From Chitinophagaceae bacterium DXS (GTDB lineage: Bacteria; Bacteroidota; Bacteroidia; Chitinophagales; Chitinophagaceae), in contig CP128386.1 of the NCBI GenBank assembly GCA_030345135.1, positions 5,657,327 to 5,721,326 on the forward strand: a stretch of 64,000 nt of DNA, read 5' to 3'. Of the stretch, positions 16,320 through 25,905 are shown in pieces. The notes beneath the pieces are model-generated. The model saw nothing but the letters and a program-made list of their open reading frames with translations. It was not told the origin of the DNA and did not search any database. How positions within the stretch are numbered: the first letter of the stretch is position 1; the number at the start of each line of letters is the position of its first letter. Made by a program: the position numbers and the translations under genes.

Positions 16320-18674
16320 TTACCGGATAATCCTAACTCCAAATACTCTCCCAGCCGTCTTACCATAATTAGACTCAATCCTAATCGTGATCGAGGTTTT
16401 ATTCCCAATCAGCTCTTTCGGAATTTCGTATGTTTTGTCGTAGAACTTGCCGGTTTTTCCGGCCGTTAATTCTTCAGTTGCGATCTTTTGTCCTTCTACT
16501 AAGACATCAAACTTACGGTCTTTATCATCGCCGATATAAGTCAGCAGAAGATTGTTGGCAGTTGCAGGATCAGCTTTCATGGTGAATGCAAAATATCCGC
16601 CGGCACGTACTTCGCGGCCATTTACGCCAATCGCATCACTCACATAGCTCTTTTCGCTGGCTGTAAGATTGTGGTCTCTTTCAGGCTGCATTTCGCCAAT
16701 ACGGAACACATCTATTGTACGGTCTGCAATATCCTTTTGTCTTTTCTTTTCTGCTTCATATTCCTCCTGCCGCGCATTCCAATCAGCATTTGTAAAGTAA
16801 TCCCAATAAACACTATAATATTCATTGTACATTTTGTAGAAGGGGATCAGCTCAACATCTTTAGGCTTGCCAACATTCTCCATTACAAAGCTTAAGCTTG
16901 CATTTGATACAGGTTTGATCCATTCATTCACATTCTTGTTGTCAGTCAAAAGAACCGGTGTTCCAAAAACAGGGTCAGGCATGTTTTCTCCAAGTCTGCC
17001 GGCAAGCACTAACGGACCATACATTACTGCAATGCGGTTTTGGTTGTCAGGCATGCTTTCTGTGTGCAGGGATTTGGATAAAACAAGCGTGACCTTATCA
17101 TTGTTTTTCCATGTGCGATTAATTGCTATAAAACCATCCGCACCAGTTTCAGGATTCACCGGCTTACCATTTACAAGAACTGTCGTGCTGCTTGCCCAAT
17201 AAGGTTTACGCAGACGTAAAGCAAACGCTGTAGGTTTTTTGGTCTGAATAGTCAGGTTGCTGCTATCGCCTTCAGGAAATGAAGTTTGCTGTGTGATAAC
17301 AATACCTTTTTCTTTCCAGTTAAGCTGAGATGCAATAAACAGGTTTACATATAAGCTTCCATCTTTTCCTTCATAGTAAATGCCTTCCGCATATTTGCTA
17401 TGGTTCTCCATACCACTTCCAACGCAGCAGGTGAAGGTATTAAAACGGTCGCTGAATTGCTTCCTGGTGCCCATGCGCAACGGAACAAAATAGCACATCA
17501 TGCCATCATCCGGATTTTGTGATGCCAGGATGTGATTGTAAAGCGCTCTTTCATAATAATCGCCAAAAGCAGAAGAAGGTTGCCAGCTAAACAAATATCT
17601 TGTCAGCTTAAGCATGTTATAAGTATTGCATGTTTCGCAGGTGTTATCGCTTAGCCTGTCGCTCAGCTTGTCTTCTTCTCCGCAATATTCATAGTTACTG
17701 TTGCCGCCGATTACATATGAGTGATGATGCGTCATTGTTTCCCAAAAGAAAGAAGCAATGGTCTTGTCGCTTTCTTTTGCTGTCAAACTATATTGGCGTG
17801 CACTTCCAATTGCTTTAGGAACGTTGGTATTGGAGTGTTTGCCCGGCATTGGATCAATTCTTTTTGACAAGGGCTCCATCACGAAGTTGTCGTAGAATTT
17901 GTAAGAAAGATCCAGGTATTTCTTGTTGCCGGTGATAGCATAAATATTTGCCAGCACATCATTCATGCCGCCATATTCACAACGCAACATTTTTTGCAAT
18001 TGCTCTTCGCTCAGGTTTCTCAGAACATTGCCGGTCCAGTCGGCCATTCCGGTTACAACGGTCACCGCCTTTTTGTTGCCGCAATAGAGATAAGCATCCA
18101 CAAGTCCGGCCATCACTTTATGAACAGTGTACCATGGCGACCAACCTCCATTCAAATCAAAACCACCGGTTTTTATCTGGCCTATAGATACTTTATAGAA
18201 GATGCTGTCTTCATTTGGAATAGCGCCAACATATCCGGTTTTTCTTGCCTGTTGGCAACGCGCCAGCTCATCGACGATATAATCCGCCCTCTTTTTAAAC
18301 TCTACATTACCTGTTGAAGCGTACATCATGCTGATGGCAGAAAGATAATGCCCCAATGTATGACCCGATAAACCATCGCTTTCCCATCCGCCATATACTT
18401 CACCTTTTGTAGGCAGACCTGCATTTTTGTAAAATCTGTGCAAGAGTCTGTCGGGCTCTATACTGATGAGGTATGCAGAGTCTTTTTCCATTGCATTTAC
18501 AAACGGGCTTCCCGCAAGTAGTTTCACATCCTGTAATGGAAAACCATAAGCTTTTGTATCTACCGCGGGATGCACTTTAAAGCGTGTGTCATTTTTTTGC
18601 GGCAGGTAAGATTGTGCAAACGCTGTGCTTCCTAATAAAGCCAGTGTTGATATTCCCAGAATAATTTTTTTCAT
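16320..18674 (-). CDS. GH127 beta-L-arabinofuranosidase
   Basis: A 784-residue secreted glycosidase. Signal peptide ends near AFAQ (residue 21). The catalytic (alpha/alpha)6 domain carries the Cys-zinc site of GH127: Glu347 and Cys349 in CETCNTYNML, and Cys416/Cys417 in FTCCVGSGMENH, with the same E-x-C and CC arrangement as the Bifidobacterium enzyme HypBA1. C-terminal beta domains run to residue 784. GH127 removes beta-linked L-arabinofuranose, as on hydroxyproline arabinosides of extensins. It lies between D-hydroxyproline oxidase and the permease in the hydroxyproline run, which supports that substrate. Related activities exist in the superfamily (GH146 and others), so linkage is uncertain. 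Confidence 0.85.
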   Translation of the reverse strand: MKKIILGISTLALLGSTAFAQSYLPQKNDTRFKVHPAVDTKAYGFPLQDVKLLAGSPFVNAMEKDSAYLISIEPDRLLHRFYKNAGLPTKGEVYGGWESDGLSGHTLGHYLSAISMMYASTGNVEFKKRADYIVDELARCQQARKTGYVGAIPNEDSIFYKVSIGQIKTGGFDLNGGWSPWYTVHKVMAGLVDAYLYCGNKKAVTVVTGMADWTGNVLRNLSEEQLQKMLRCEYGGMNDVLANIYAITGNKKYLDLSYKFYDNFVMEPLSKRIDPMPGKHSNTNVPKAIGSARQYSLTAKESDKTIASFFWETMTHHHSYVIGGNSNYEYCGEEDKLSDRLSDNTCETCNTYNMLKLTRYLFSWQPSSAFGDYYERALYNHILASQNPDDGMMCYFVPLRMGTRKQFSDRFNTFTCCVGSGMENHSKYAEGIYYEGKDGSLYVNLFIASQLNWKEKGIVITQQTSFPEGDSSNLTIQTKKPTAFALRLRKPYWASSTTVLVNGKPVNPETGADGFIAINRTWKNNDKVTLVLSKSLHTESMPDNQNRIAVMYGPLVLAGRLGENMPDPVFGTPVLLTDNKNVNEWIKPVSNASLSFVMENVGKPKDVELIPFYKMYNEYYSVYWDYFTNADWNARQEEYEAEKKRQKDIADRTIDVFRIGEMQPERDHNLTASEKSYVSDAIGVNGREVRAGGYFAFTMKADPATANNLLLTYIGDDKDRKFDVLVEGQKIATEELTAGKTGKFYDKTYEIPKELIGNKTSITIRIESNYGKTAGRVFGVRIIR

Positions 18675-18762
18675 CAGTTGGTTTTTTCTCTGATCGGTTA
18701 ATAGACTAGCCTGATAAAATCAGTATATATCAGCAGGGTTAATGAAGCCAGAAGCCAATCAA

Positions 18763-20208
18763 CTAACTGCTTATTTTTTCTTCTACAATGTTTTGCGCAA
18801 TTGCTGTCGTTTTCTTTTGTTTTCCCGTGGCTATATAATACAACGGAACACCCAATAGTACGATGCCTAAACCCGGCCAGGTGTACGTAGGTTTATATAC
18901 AAAGAGAGCGATGCATATTGTTGATGCAAACAATACATATAAAGCCGGAAGCACCGGATAGCCGAATGCTTTATAGGGCCTTGGAATATGTGGCTGTTTT
19001 TTTCTTAGACGGAAAATGCCGATGATGGTTAAGATGTAAAAGATCAGTACTACAAAGATTACATAATCCAACAGGTCACCATAACGGCCACTCAGGCAGA
19101 GCGCTGAAGCCCAGATGCACTGGATCCAAAGTGCAGTGGCTGGAACAGCATTTTTATTCAAAATGCCCACCTGTCGAAAGAACAATTTGTCTTTTGCCAT
19201 TGTATAGTAAACTCTGGCGCCGGCAAGAATGAGTCCGTTATCACAACCAAACGTGGAGATCATGATCATGATCGCAATGATATAGGTGCCGCTTGTTCCG
19301 AAAATATTATGGCTCGCAACAACAGCAACGCGATCATTTTCCGCAAATGCAATCTCATTAAGCGGTAGTACAGCCAGGTAAACAAGATTTACAATAACAT
19401 AGATGGAAGTAACGATCAATGTTCCAAGTAACAGGCTTAAGCCGATGTTTCTTTCCGGTCTTTTTATTTCGCCTGCTATAAAGGTTACATTGTTCCAGGA
19501 ATCACTGCTGAACAGGCTTCCCACCATGCTTGCAGCGATGGCGCCCATAACAGCAAAGCCAGCATAGTTGGCAACTCCGGTAGTTGACAGTTTGTTGAGC
19601 GCAAAGCCTGTGCTCCAGTTCGCGTTCCAGATATTTTTATCAGCGCCGAATATCAGCCCGAAAACAACGAGACCGACAAGCGCCGCAATTTTTGTAATAG
19701 TAAAAGTTGTTTGAATGATCTTTCCTTGTTTTACGCCTAATGTATTGATGTAGGTAAGCAGGCAGATCATTAAAATCGAGACGACCTGGGCGGCAGAAAT
19801 CTTAATAAAGCCGAGGTCCGCCAGAATATTTTGTTCACTAAGGGAAGGAAAGATGTATGCGGCAAACTTAGAGAAAGCTACACCTACAGCTGCAATTGAA
19901 CCGGTTTGGATAACGGCGAAAAAACTCCAGCCATATAAAAAGCCCACCAAAGGGTTATAAGCTTCGCGAAGGTAAACGTACTGTCCGCCGGCTTTTGGAT
20001 ACATGCCGCTTAATTCACCATAGCTTAAAGCGGCAGTAAGTGTAATGATACCCGTAAGGATCCAGATAAGAAGCAGCCATCCCGCGGAGCCCACATTACG
20101 TGTGATATCCGCACTTACGATAAAGATTCCCGATCCAATCATGGCACCGGCAACCAGCATGGTGCCGTCCAATAAACCCAGCGATTGTTTGAATTTTTCC
20201 GTGGCCAT
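18763..20208 (-). CDS. APC-superfamily amino-acid permease
   Basis: A 481-residue inner-membrane transporter with about twelve helices. The first helix has GAMIGSGIFIV, the substrate-binding hinge of the APC fold, and the overall pattern (SYGELSGMYPKAGGQYVYL) matches the LAT/amino-acid exchanger branch. Its position between GH127 and 4-hydroxyproline epimerase suggests it brings hydroxyproline or Hyp-containing small compounds into the cytoplasm. Transcription is in the same direction as its neighbours, with an 88-base gap downstream and a 406-base repeat-filled gap upstream. Confidence 0.85.
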   Translation of the reverse strand: MATEKFKQSLGLLDGTMLVAGAMIGSGIFIVSADITRNVGSAGWLLLIWILTGIITLTAALSYGELSGMYPKAGGQYVYLREAYNPLVGFLYGWSFFAVIQTGSIAAVGVAFSKFAAYIFPSLSEQNILADLGFIKISAAQVVSILMICLLTYINTLGVKQGKIIQTTFTITKIAALVGLVVFGLIFGADKNIWNANWSTGFALNKLSTTGVANYAGFAVMGAIAASMVGSLFSSDSWNNVTFIAGEIKRPERNIGLSLLLGTLIVTSIYVIVNLVYLAVLPLNEIAFAENDRVAVVASHNIFGTSGTYIIAIMIMISTFGCDNGLILAGARVYYTMAKDKLFFRQVGILNKNAVPATALWIQCIWASALCLSGRYGDLLDYVIFVVLIFYILTIIGIFRLRKKQPHIPRPYKAFGYPVLPALYVLFASTICIALFVYKPTYTWPGLGIVLLGVPLYYIATGKQKKTTAIAQNIVEEKISS

Positions 20209-20313
20209 CGATCGTTGGTTGTTTTAGGTTATAAGCAGTGTTTTGTATAGAGCCGGAATAAGTTGTATGTTCTATTTCGGCCATCGAAAAATTTTAGCAG
20301 CGGAGTGCGGTTT

Positions 20314-20360
20314 GATAAGTATTTGTCCTACACTTATAAAGTGTAGGACAAATACTTATC
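20314..20360. repeat. Long palindrome, 22-3-22
   Basis: A perfect 22-bp stem with a 3-base ATA loop. The core TTGTCCTACACTT and its complement recur at 20436, 20519, 38821 (variant) and 38887. No T-run follows, so it is not an ordinary terminator. Confidence 0.9.
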
Positions 20361-20435
20361 AATGTAATTTTCAATCTCCGCATTTCAATCTCTTCAATCA
20401 GTAAAGTTCTTTTAACCCTGATCCAGAATTTTATA

Positions 20436-20462
20436 TGTCCTACACTTTCAAAGTGTAGGACA
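20436..20462. repeat. Palindrome of the GTCCTACACTT family
   Basis: A perfect 12-bp stem (TGTCCTACACTT) with TCA loop, the short form of the 20314 palindrome. Confidence 0.85.
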
Positions 20463-20518
20463 ACTACTTGCCAAATCTGACAATCTTCAAAATCCTATAA
20501 ATCCTGGTCTGTTTTAAC

Positions 20519-20546
20519 TTGTCCTACACTGTTAAGTGTAGGACAA
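20519..20546. repeat. Palindrome of the GTCCTACACTT family
   Basis: A perfect 12-bp stem (TTGTCCTACACT) with GTTA loop. It is embedded in AATCCTG-type words (20480-20620) that also occur at 16200-16320. Confidence 0.85.
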
Positions 20547-20614
20547 CGTTCCATAAAATTCTATCCTGTTAATCCATTAATCCCTCCAATCCCGGTCTAG
20601 ACAAAAAATCCCAA

Positions 20615-21616
20615 TCAGAGTACCTGAAATCCATATGCATACGGATCATCTTCCGGGTCAATCGTAATCGTATTGTAACCATACACCCTCGCCCAGCCTT
20701 CGATGCTTGGCCTTATCGCCGGTTTCCCGGCAACTGTTGTTTCTTCTTCTATTCTTCCTGTAAACTTGGAACCAATAATGCTTTCATGTACAAATTCATC
20801 ACCCTTCTTCAACCTGCCTTTGGCATACCATTGCGCCATGCGCGCTGAAGTGCCTGTTCCGCAAGGAGACCTGTCGATGGCCTTATCTCCGTAAAACACA
20901 GCATTGCGCGCAGTAGATGTAGGATCTAAAACAGCGCCGGTCCACAACACATGAGAGCAGCCATTGATCGTTGGATTATCCGGATGAACAAACTCGTATT
21001 TTTCATTGATGCGTTTGCGGATTTCCCTTGCCCACGCAATCAGCTTGTCTGCAGGATAATGTTCAAGACCTTTAAAGTTTTCCTGTACATCCACTATTGC
21101 ATAAAAGTTGCCGCCGTAAGAAACATCAAACGTAAGTTCTCCCAGTTCAGGACAGTCAATTGTTAGATTTTCTGCCGCCAGGTAAGCCGGTACGTTCGTG
21201 AGTTTTACTGAAGTAACTTTTTTGCCTTCCTGTTTGTATTCAATCAGCACCAGGCCCGCAGGTGCTTCCATGCGGACAATGCCGGGTGTTTTGGGAACAA
21301 TCAGTCCTTCTTCAATGGCAATGGTAATAGTACCGATGGTGCCATGGCCGCACATGGGTAAACATCCGCTGGTTTCAATAAAAAGGACGGCGACATCATT
21401 TGCCTTGTTATGTGGGGGATATAAAATGCTTCCGCTCATCATATCATGACCACGGGGCTCAAACATAAGGCCCTTCCTGATCCAATCATATTCCCGTAAA
21501 AAGTGTTGACGCTTTTCGCTCATGTCTGCACCCTCCAGTACAGGGCCGCCGCCTGCGACAAGCCTTACAGGATTACCGCAGGTGTGAGCATCAACACAGA
21601 AGAAAGTTTTTTTCAT
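20615..21616 (-). CDS. 4-hydroxyproline 2-epimerase
   Basis: A 333-residue member of the proline racemase family. Both catalytic cysteines are present: Cys89 in PMCGHGTIG and Cys252 in DRSPCGTGTSAR. The first Cys separates epimerases and racemases from the dehydratases of the family, which have Ser or Thr there. It converts trans-4-hydroxy-L-proline to cis-4-hydroxy-D-proline, the first step of the pathway encoded around it. The next gene downstream is the permease. Confidence 0.92.
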   Translation of the reverse strand: MKKTFFCVDAHTCGNPVRLVAGGGPVLEGADMSEKRQHFLREYDWIRKGLMFEPRGHDMMSGSILYPPHNKANDVAVLFIETSGCLPMCGHGTIGTITIAIEEGLIVPKTPGIVRMEAPAGLVLIEYKQEGKKVTSVKLTNVPAYLAAENLTIDCPELGELTFDVSYGGNFYAIVDVQENFKGLEHYPADKLIAWAREIRKRINEKYEFVHPDNPTINGCSHVLWTGAVLDPTSTARNAVFYGDKAIDRSPCGTGTSARMAQWYAKGRLKKGDEFVHESIIGSKFTGRIEEETTVAGKPAIRPSIEGWARVYGYNTITIDPEDDPYAYGFQVL

Positions 21617-21779
21617 CCGGTAGTTTTATGAAGTCAAAATTCAAAAGTCAAAATTCAAAAATTAGCCCGCACTGAATTAACGATTGCGTTCAAGTTCGTG
21701 TTCTACGAGCTAACAGAAAACGTAAGAAGCTAGTGAAAGCAACAGCTTTTTTACTTTTTACTTTTGAATTTTGCCTTTT
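21617..21779. repeat. Inverted AAAATTCAAAAGTC word arrays
   Basis: A forward AAGTCAAAATTCAAAAGTC array (about 21632-21661) and complementary CTTTTTACTTTTGAATTTTG words (about 21750-21790) flank the gap. The second array runs into the end of the dehydrogenase gene. Confidence 0.6.
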
Positions 21780-23279
21780 TTACTTTTTACTTATTTTTTC
21801 TCTTGTCCATTCATTGTTTACTATACGCAGTATATTCAGCGGATTGTCATTCTTCAAAGCTTCGGGCAACATGCTGTCAGGAAAATTCTGAAAACATAAT
21901 GGTCTGACCCATCTTTTGATAGAAGAGGTACCTACTGAAGTAAAGCGTGCATCAGTTGTTGCGGGGAAAGGTCCACCATGAACCATTGCTGCACATACTT
22001 CCACACCGGTTGGTACGTTGTTCAGAATAATTCTGCCTGCAAGCGTTTGCTGCAGTTCAAAAATATCCTGGTGCTGCGTCAAGTCTTCCTCCGTTGCCAT
22101 CATCGTTGTTGTTAACTGGCCTTTTAGAGAACTCAAAACAGCTTTCAGTTCTTTCGCGTCTTCACAAACGATAGCCAGCGAGAACGGACCAAACACTTCT
22201 TCTTTAAAATGCGGATTTGCAAGGAAAGTCTGACCGCTTACTTTGGCAACAGTAGGTTGCGCTTCTATATCCTGCACCTCTTTTTCAACACGTGCAACTA
22301 CCTGAATACCTTTCTGCAACAACATTTCATCAAGACCGGAATTGTAAGAGTGATAAATTCCGCTATGTAACATTTTCTGTGGAGCAACTTTTGTAATTTC
22401 TTCTCCCAGAATTTGAAGGAAATTATCCAGTGCCTCACTCTTTACTGCAAGCAATAAACCGGGATTGGTACAGAACTGTCCCATTCCAACTGTGATAGAA
22501 CCTGCATATGTTTGCGCCAATGCGGCAGCATTCTTTTGCAAAGTATCCGGGAAGAATACAACCGGGTTAATGCTGCTCATTTCCGCAAAAACGGGAATCG
22601 GGGCTTGTCTTTCATTTGAGTAATCACACAGAGCGCGACCACCGCTGAAAGAACCGGTAAAACTAACTGCAGTTGTGTTAGGATGTTGAACCAAAGCTTT
22701 TCCTACAACGTTGCCCTTGCCTGTTGCATGCTGAATAAGGTGCTGAGGCATTTTACAAGCCTCTATAGCTATTTGCATAGCCTCAAATACAAGTTCAGAT
22801 GTTTTTACGTGAGCGTTGTGTGCTTTTATGACCACGCTACATCCTGCTGCCAGTGCGCTCGCTGTGTCGCCACCTGCGGTAGAGAACGCGAAAGGAAAGT
22901 TACTTGCGCCAAAAACCACAACTGGTCCCAGTGGTACAAAAACCTTACGTATATCAGGTCTTGCAGGAGTTCTTGTAGCATCCGCTGTATCGATCGCTGC
23001 TTCCACCCAACTGCCTTCTTTGATTAAAGAAGCGAATAATTTCAGTTGATTGGTTGTACGGGATATTTCTCCGTTAAGTCTTGCTTCGGGAAGATTTGTT
23101 TCTGCATTGGCGGTAGAAACAAGAACAGCTCTTTTTGCTTCTATTTCCTCTGCAATCTTCTCAAGGAACGCCGCGCGGTCGGCCGCGGATATTTTTTTAT
23201 AACTATCAAACGCATGTTGCGATTGTTGCATTACAACGTTAACGTCAATAGCTGTTTCCTGGATCAATGTGTTTGTCAT
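21780..23279 (-). CDS. Alpha-ketoglutarate semialdehyde dehydrogenase
   Basis: A 499-residue NAD(P)-dependent aldehyde dehydrogenase of the 2,5-dioxovalerate class. Catalytic landmarks: Lys in VVIKAHNAH, Glu in FAEMSSINP and the nucleophile Cys in GMGQFCTNPG. The SSINPVVFFPD and GQFCTNPGL blocks are typical of 2,5-dioxopentanoate dehydrogenases. It oxidises 2,5-dioxopentanoate to 2-oxoglutarate, the last step of hydroxyproline breakdown. The start lies 9 bases after the stop of the DapA-like gene, so the two are in one operon. No motif is missing. Confidence 0.92.
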   Translation of the reverse strand: MTNTLIQETAIDVNVVMQQSQHAFDSYKKISAADRAAFLEKIAEEIEAKRAVLVSTANAETNLPEARLNGEISRTTNQLKLFASLIKEGSWVEAAIDTADATRTPARPDIRKVFVPLGPVVVFGASNFPFAFSTAGGDTASALAAGCSVVIKAHNAHVKTSELVFEAMQIAIEACKMPQHLIQHATGKGNVVGKALVQHPNTTAVSFTGSFSGGRALCDYSNERQAPIPVFAEMSSINPVVFFPDTLQKNAAALAQTYAGSITVGMGQFCTNPGLLLAVKSEALDNFLQILGEEITKVAPQKMLHSGIYHSYNSGLDEMLLQKGIQVVARVEKEVQDIEAQPTVAKVSGQTFLANPHFKEEVFGPFSLAIVCEDAKELKAVLSSLKGQLTTTMMATEEDLTQHQDIFELQQTLAGRIILNNVPTGVEVCAAMVHGGPFPATTDARFTSVGTSSIKRWVRPLCFQNFPDSMLPEALKNDNPLNILRIVNNEWTREKISKK

Positions 23280-23288
23280 ATATATAGA

Positions 23289-24239
23289 TTAAAGAATAGC
23301 GTCTTTCACTTCTGCATGATTCAATTGTATTGATTTGTAATCTGGCAATACGGGTCTGTTAGCCAGCGCAGTGTTTACAATATTCAGTATTCTTTCTCTT
23401 TCTTCACCAACCAATGTTAAACGCGGAGCTCTTACGTGTTCAGTACCTACGCCTGCACAAGCTTCGGTTAGTTTAATGTATTGTACGAGCTTGGGGTGGA
23501 TGTCCAGCTCAAGTAATGGCATAAACCAGCGGTAGATGGCAGTTGCTTCTGCAATTCTGCCTGCTTTAACCAGTTTGTAGATGGCAACTGTTTCGTGAGG
23601 GAAGGCGCAAACCAAACCGGCAACCCATCCGTTGGCTCCAAGTAGCATTTCTTCCATGGCAATAGTATCAACGCCGCAAAGGATGGAATAACGGTCGCCG
23701 AATTTGTTGATCATCCTGGTAACGTTGGTTACATCTCTGGTTGATTCTTTCACCGCCTGAATAGTTGGGCATTCAGCCAGTTCTTCAAACATTTGTAAAG
23801 TGATCTCAGTTTTATAATCAACGGGATTGTTGTAAACCATCAGAGGAAGATCTGTTGCGCTGGAAACTGCCTTGTAATATTCAACAGTTTCACGATGGTC
23901 AGTTTTATAACGCATAGGAGGCAACAACATTAAGCCCTGTGCGCCCCACTCTGCAGCAAGTGTAGCCTGTTTTACGGCTTCACGGGTGGAACCTTCTGCG
24001 ATATTAATTAATACGGGTACTTTACCATTTAAAGAAGATACAGTGGTTTTAACCAATGCCTCTCTTTCGGATTCAGTTAGTACACTGGCTTCTCCCAATG
24101 TGCCTCCAAGAACAATACCATTTACACCTGCTTCTACCTGTAAAGCAATGTTCTTCTGGCTGGCATCCATATCAAGGTCGCCCTGTGCTGTAAATTTGGT
24201 TGTAACTGCAGGAAAAACTCCTTTCCATTGTATTTTCAT
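23289..24239 (-). CDS. DapA-family pyrroline-4-hydroxy-2-carboxylate deaminase
   Basis: A 316-residue TIM-barrel lyase of the DapA family. The Schiff-base Lys164 in QAVKEST and the paired Tyr136 in MVYNNPVDYKTE are present, with GGTLGEASVLTESER as the substrate-binding loop. The context (epimerase, D-Hyp oxidase, KGSA dehydrogenase) points to 1-pyrroline-4-hydroxy-2-carboxylate deaminase, which gives 2,5-dioxopentanoate and ammonia. It is the first gene of the minus-strand run, with a TATCTTTG promoter element 18 bases before its ATG and the AraC regulator diverging. Confidence 0.88.
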   Translation of the reverse strand: MKIQWKGVFPAVTTKFTAQGDLDMDASQKNIALQVEAGVNGIVLGGTLGEASVLTESEREALVKTTVSSLNGKVPVLINIAEGSTREAVKQATLAAEWGAQGLMLLPPMRYKTDHRETVEYYKAVSSATDLPLMVYNNPVDYKTEITLQMFEELAECPTIQAVKESTRDVTNVTRMINKFGDRYSILCGVDTIAMEEMLLGANGWVAGLVCAFPHETVAIYKLVKAGRIAEATAIYRWFMPLLELDIHPKLVQYIKLTEACAGVGTEHVRAPRLTLVGEERERILNIVNTALANRPVLPDYKSIQLNHAEVKDAIL

Positions 24240-24256
24240 GAGACTCTTATTTTATC

Positions 24257-24264
24257 CAAAGATA
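24257..24264 (-). promoter_or_regulatory. -7 promoter element (TATCTTTG) for the hydroxyproline run
   Basis: Perfect TAnnTTTG on the minus strand, 18 bases upstream of the deaminase ATG at 24239. It lies in the 242-base gap between that gene and the divergent AraC gene, where the regulator would be expected to bind. Confidence 0.55.
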
Positions 24265-24481
24265 TTTTTGTGCGTAAAAAAAGCCATTACGTGAGTTAAT
24301 GAATAATTTACCAATATTAGCTAGAATATTTTATAATTTTAGTTCTATCTTGCAATTTCAGTTAAAAAATAGCCTGTGATCTGTTGATTTAAAGGTGCAT
24401 AGCACAAGCGGTTGATGAACATTTTGTAATGTATGATCGGCCATTGTTATGTAAGGGTTTCCCAATGAGAAAATATAACCG

Positions 24482-25360
24482 ATGAAAGTTCTACAGTTTA
24501 CCATACCTGTTGCAAAAGAAAACTCTATAGTAGTGCAGGAAGACATTCTGCCTCACTTTTACGATCACCTCCACCGGCATTATGAAACCCAGGTAACCTG
24601 GGTGCTGAAAGGCGAAGGGACGCTGATTGCGGGTAACTACATGAAGCAGTTTAAGAGCGGTGACATATATATACTTGGCGCTAACCAACCGCATATATTT
24701 AAAAGCGATCCTGCTTATTTCGATAAGAGACGAAAAAAGGAAATTCACAACATCACCATCTTTTTCAACCCCGACGGGCTATTAATGCAATTGCTGGACC
24801 TGCCGGAGATGAAGAATATCCGCAAGTTTGTTTCCTCAACCGCATCGGGTTTTAAAATACCTGCTGTTGATTGCGGCTTAATAAGTGATCATATCACAAA
24901 AGTCAAGAACAATAAAGGCGCCTTACGGGTAGCCGCTTTTATTGAGATGTTGCAGGAATTGTCCGGCGTTAAGAACCTGGCACCCCTGGCGAACGCTTCA
25001 AGCGAAAATCTGATCACTGATACAGAGGGATTGCGCATGAACGATATCTACCAATACACGATGGATAACTACACTGATAATATTTCATTGAAAAAGATAG
25101 CTTCCATCGCGCATCTTACACCTCATGCATTTTGCCGCTATTTTAAAAAGCACACGCGCAAAACCTATGTTACCTTTTTGAATGAAATAAGAATAAATGA
25201 AGCCTGTAAAATAATGCTTGGCGGTAATTTCGAAAACATTGCCTCAGTGGCTTATGATACAGGCTTCAGCAATGCTGTAACTTTTAACCGTGTGTTTAAA
25301 AAAGTAGTGGGCAAATCTCCAAGAGAATACATCCGTGAATACATTCAACGCGTGGATTAA
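24482..25360 (+). CDS. AraC-family transcriptional regulator
   Basis: A 292-residue regulator. The N-terminal half is a cupin-like sensor domain (HLHRHYETQVTWVLKGEGTL, then SGDIYILGANQPH), and the C-terminal half carries two helix-turn-helix motifs (ISLKKIASIAHLTPHAFCRYF and FENIASVAYDTGFSNAVTFNRVFKK). Small-molecule binding by the cupin, probably hydroxyproline or a pathway intermediate, would switch the divergent catabolic genes and perhaps the SusCD pair downstream. The gene diverges from the deaminase gene across 242 bases. Assignment to this pathway is by position. Confidence 0.88.
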   Translation: MKVLQFTIPVAKENSIVVQEDILPHFYDHLHRHYETQVTWVLKGEGTLIAGNYMKQFKSGDIYILGANQPHIFKSDPAYFDKRRKKEIHNITIFFNPDGLLMQLLDLPEMKNIRKFVSSTASGFKIPAVDCGLISDHITKVKNNKGALRVAAFIEMLQELSGVKNLAPLANASSENLITDTEGLRMNDIYQYTMDNYTDNISLKKIASIAHLTPHAFCRYFKKHTRKTYVTFLNEIRINEACKIMLGGNFENIASVAYDTGFSNAVTFNRVFKKVVGKSPREYIREYIQRVD

Positions 25361-25905
25361 TTGATAGTTGAAAGTTGATAGTTGAAAATGCGTTTAATCT
25401 TTGTGGAGCCCTAATTGTCGGCTACTTTTTCTCAGTGGAGTAATAAAATACAGTTACACAGAGAACACCGAGAAGACATAGTTGCACAGAGAGCTGTTAA
25501 CTATTATTGTCCGTATTCTTTTTATCATTGCTATATATCATCACATACTCTGTTGTTCCACAATTTGCACATTCGCACATTTCCTCATTTGCTAATTCAT
25601 TATCAATTGTCAATTAAAATTAGTCATTAATTGCTCTGCGATATTTATTGCATGCAGTTTGTATGTTAATATTGGTAAATTATATGGTAACACGGATTAA
25701 ATTTATTTTAATTTTTACTTCTAAGTTTGATTTATAAAATTAAACGTCAGCGTAACAATTGGCGTTTAGTGTAATTATTAAACGAATTGCCAAATCTTCA
25801 TTGCTATCATCTTTAATCTTGTATAGTCACAGCTTTACAGTTTGAATTTGCGTGCCATAACTGACTAGTCGCCTATTTATCAAACATAAAAGAGAAATTC
25901 CGCTT
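25361..25905. repeat. Intergenic repeats and upstream region of SusC
   Basis: From left to right: TTGATAGTTGAAAGTTGATAG (about 25362-25386), ACACAGAGAACACCGAGAAG words (about 25455-25495), and GCACATTCGCACATTTCC / TCAATTGTCAATT words (about 25567-25618). From about 25650 to 25905 the sequence is AT-rich with no repeats and should hold the SusC promoter. No gene seen. Confidence 0.6.

Noticed and set aside
20314-20546. Operator sites for the hydroxyproline regulator
   Set aside because: The same palindrome core appears at 38887 beside unrelated genes, and the stems are too long and perfect for AraC half-sites.
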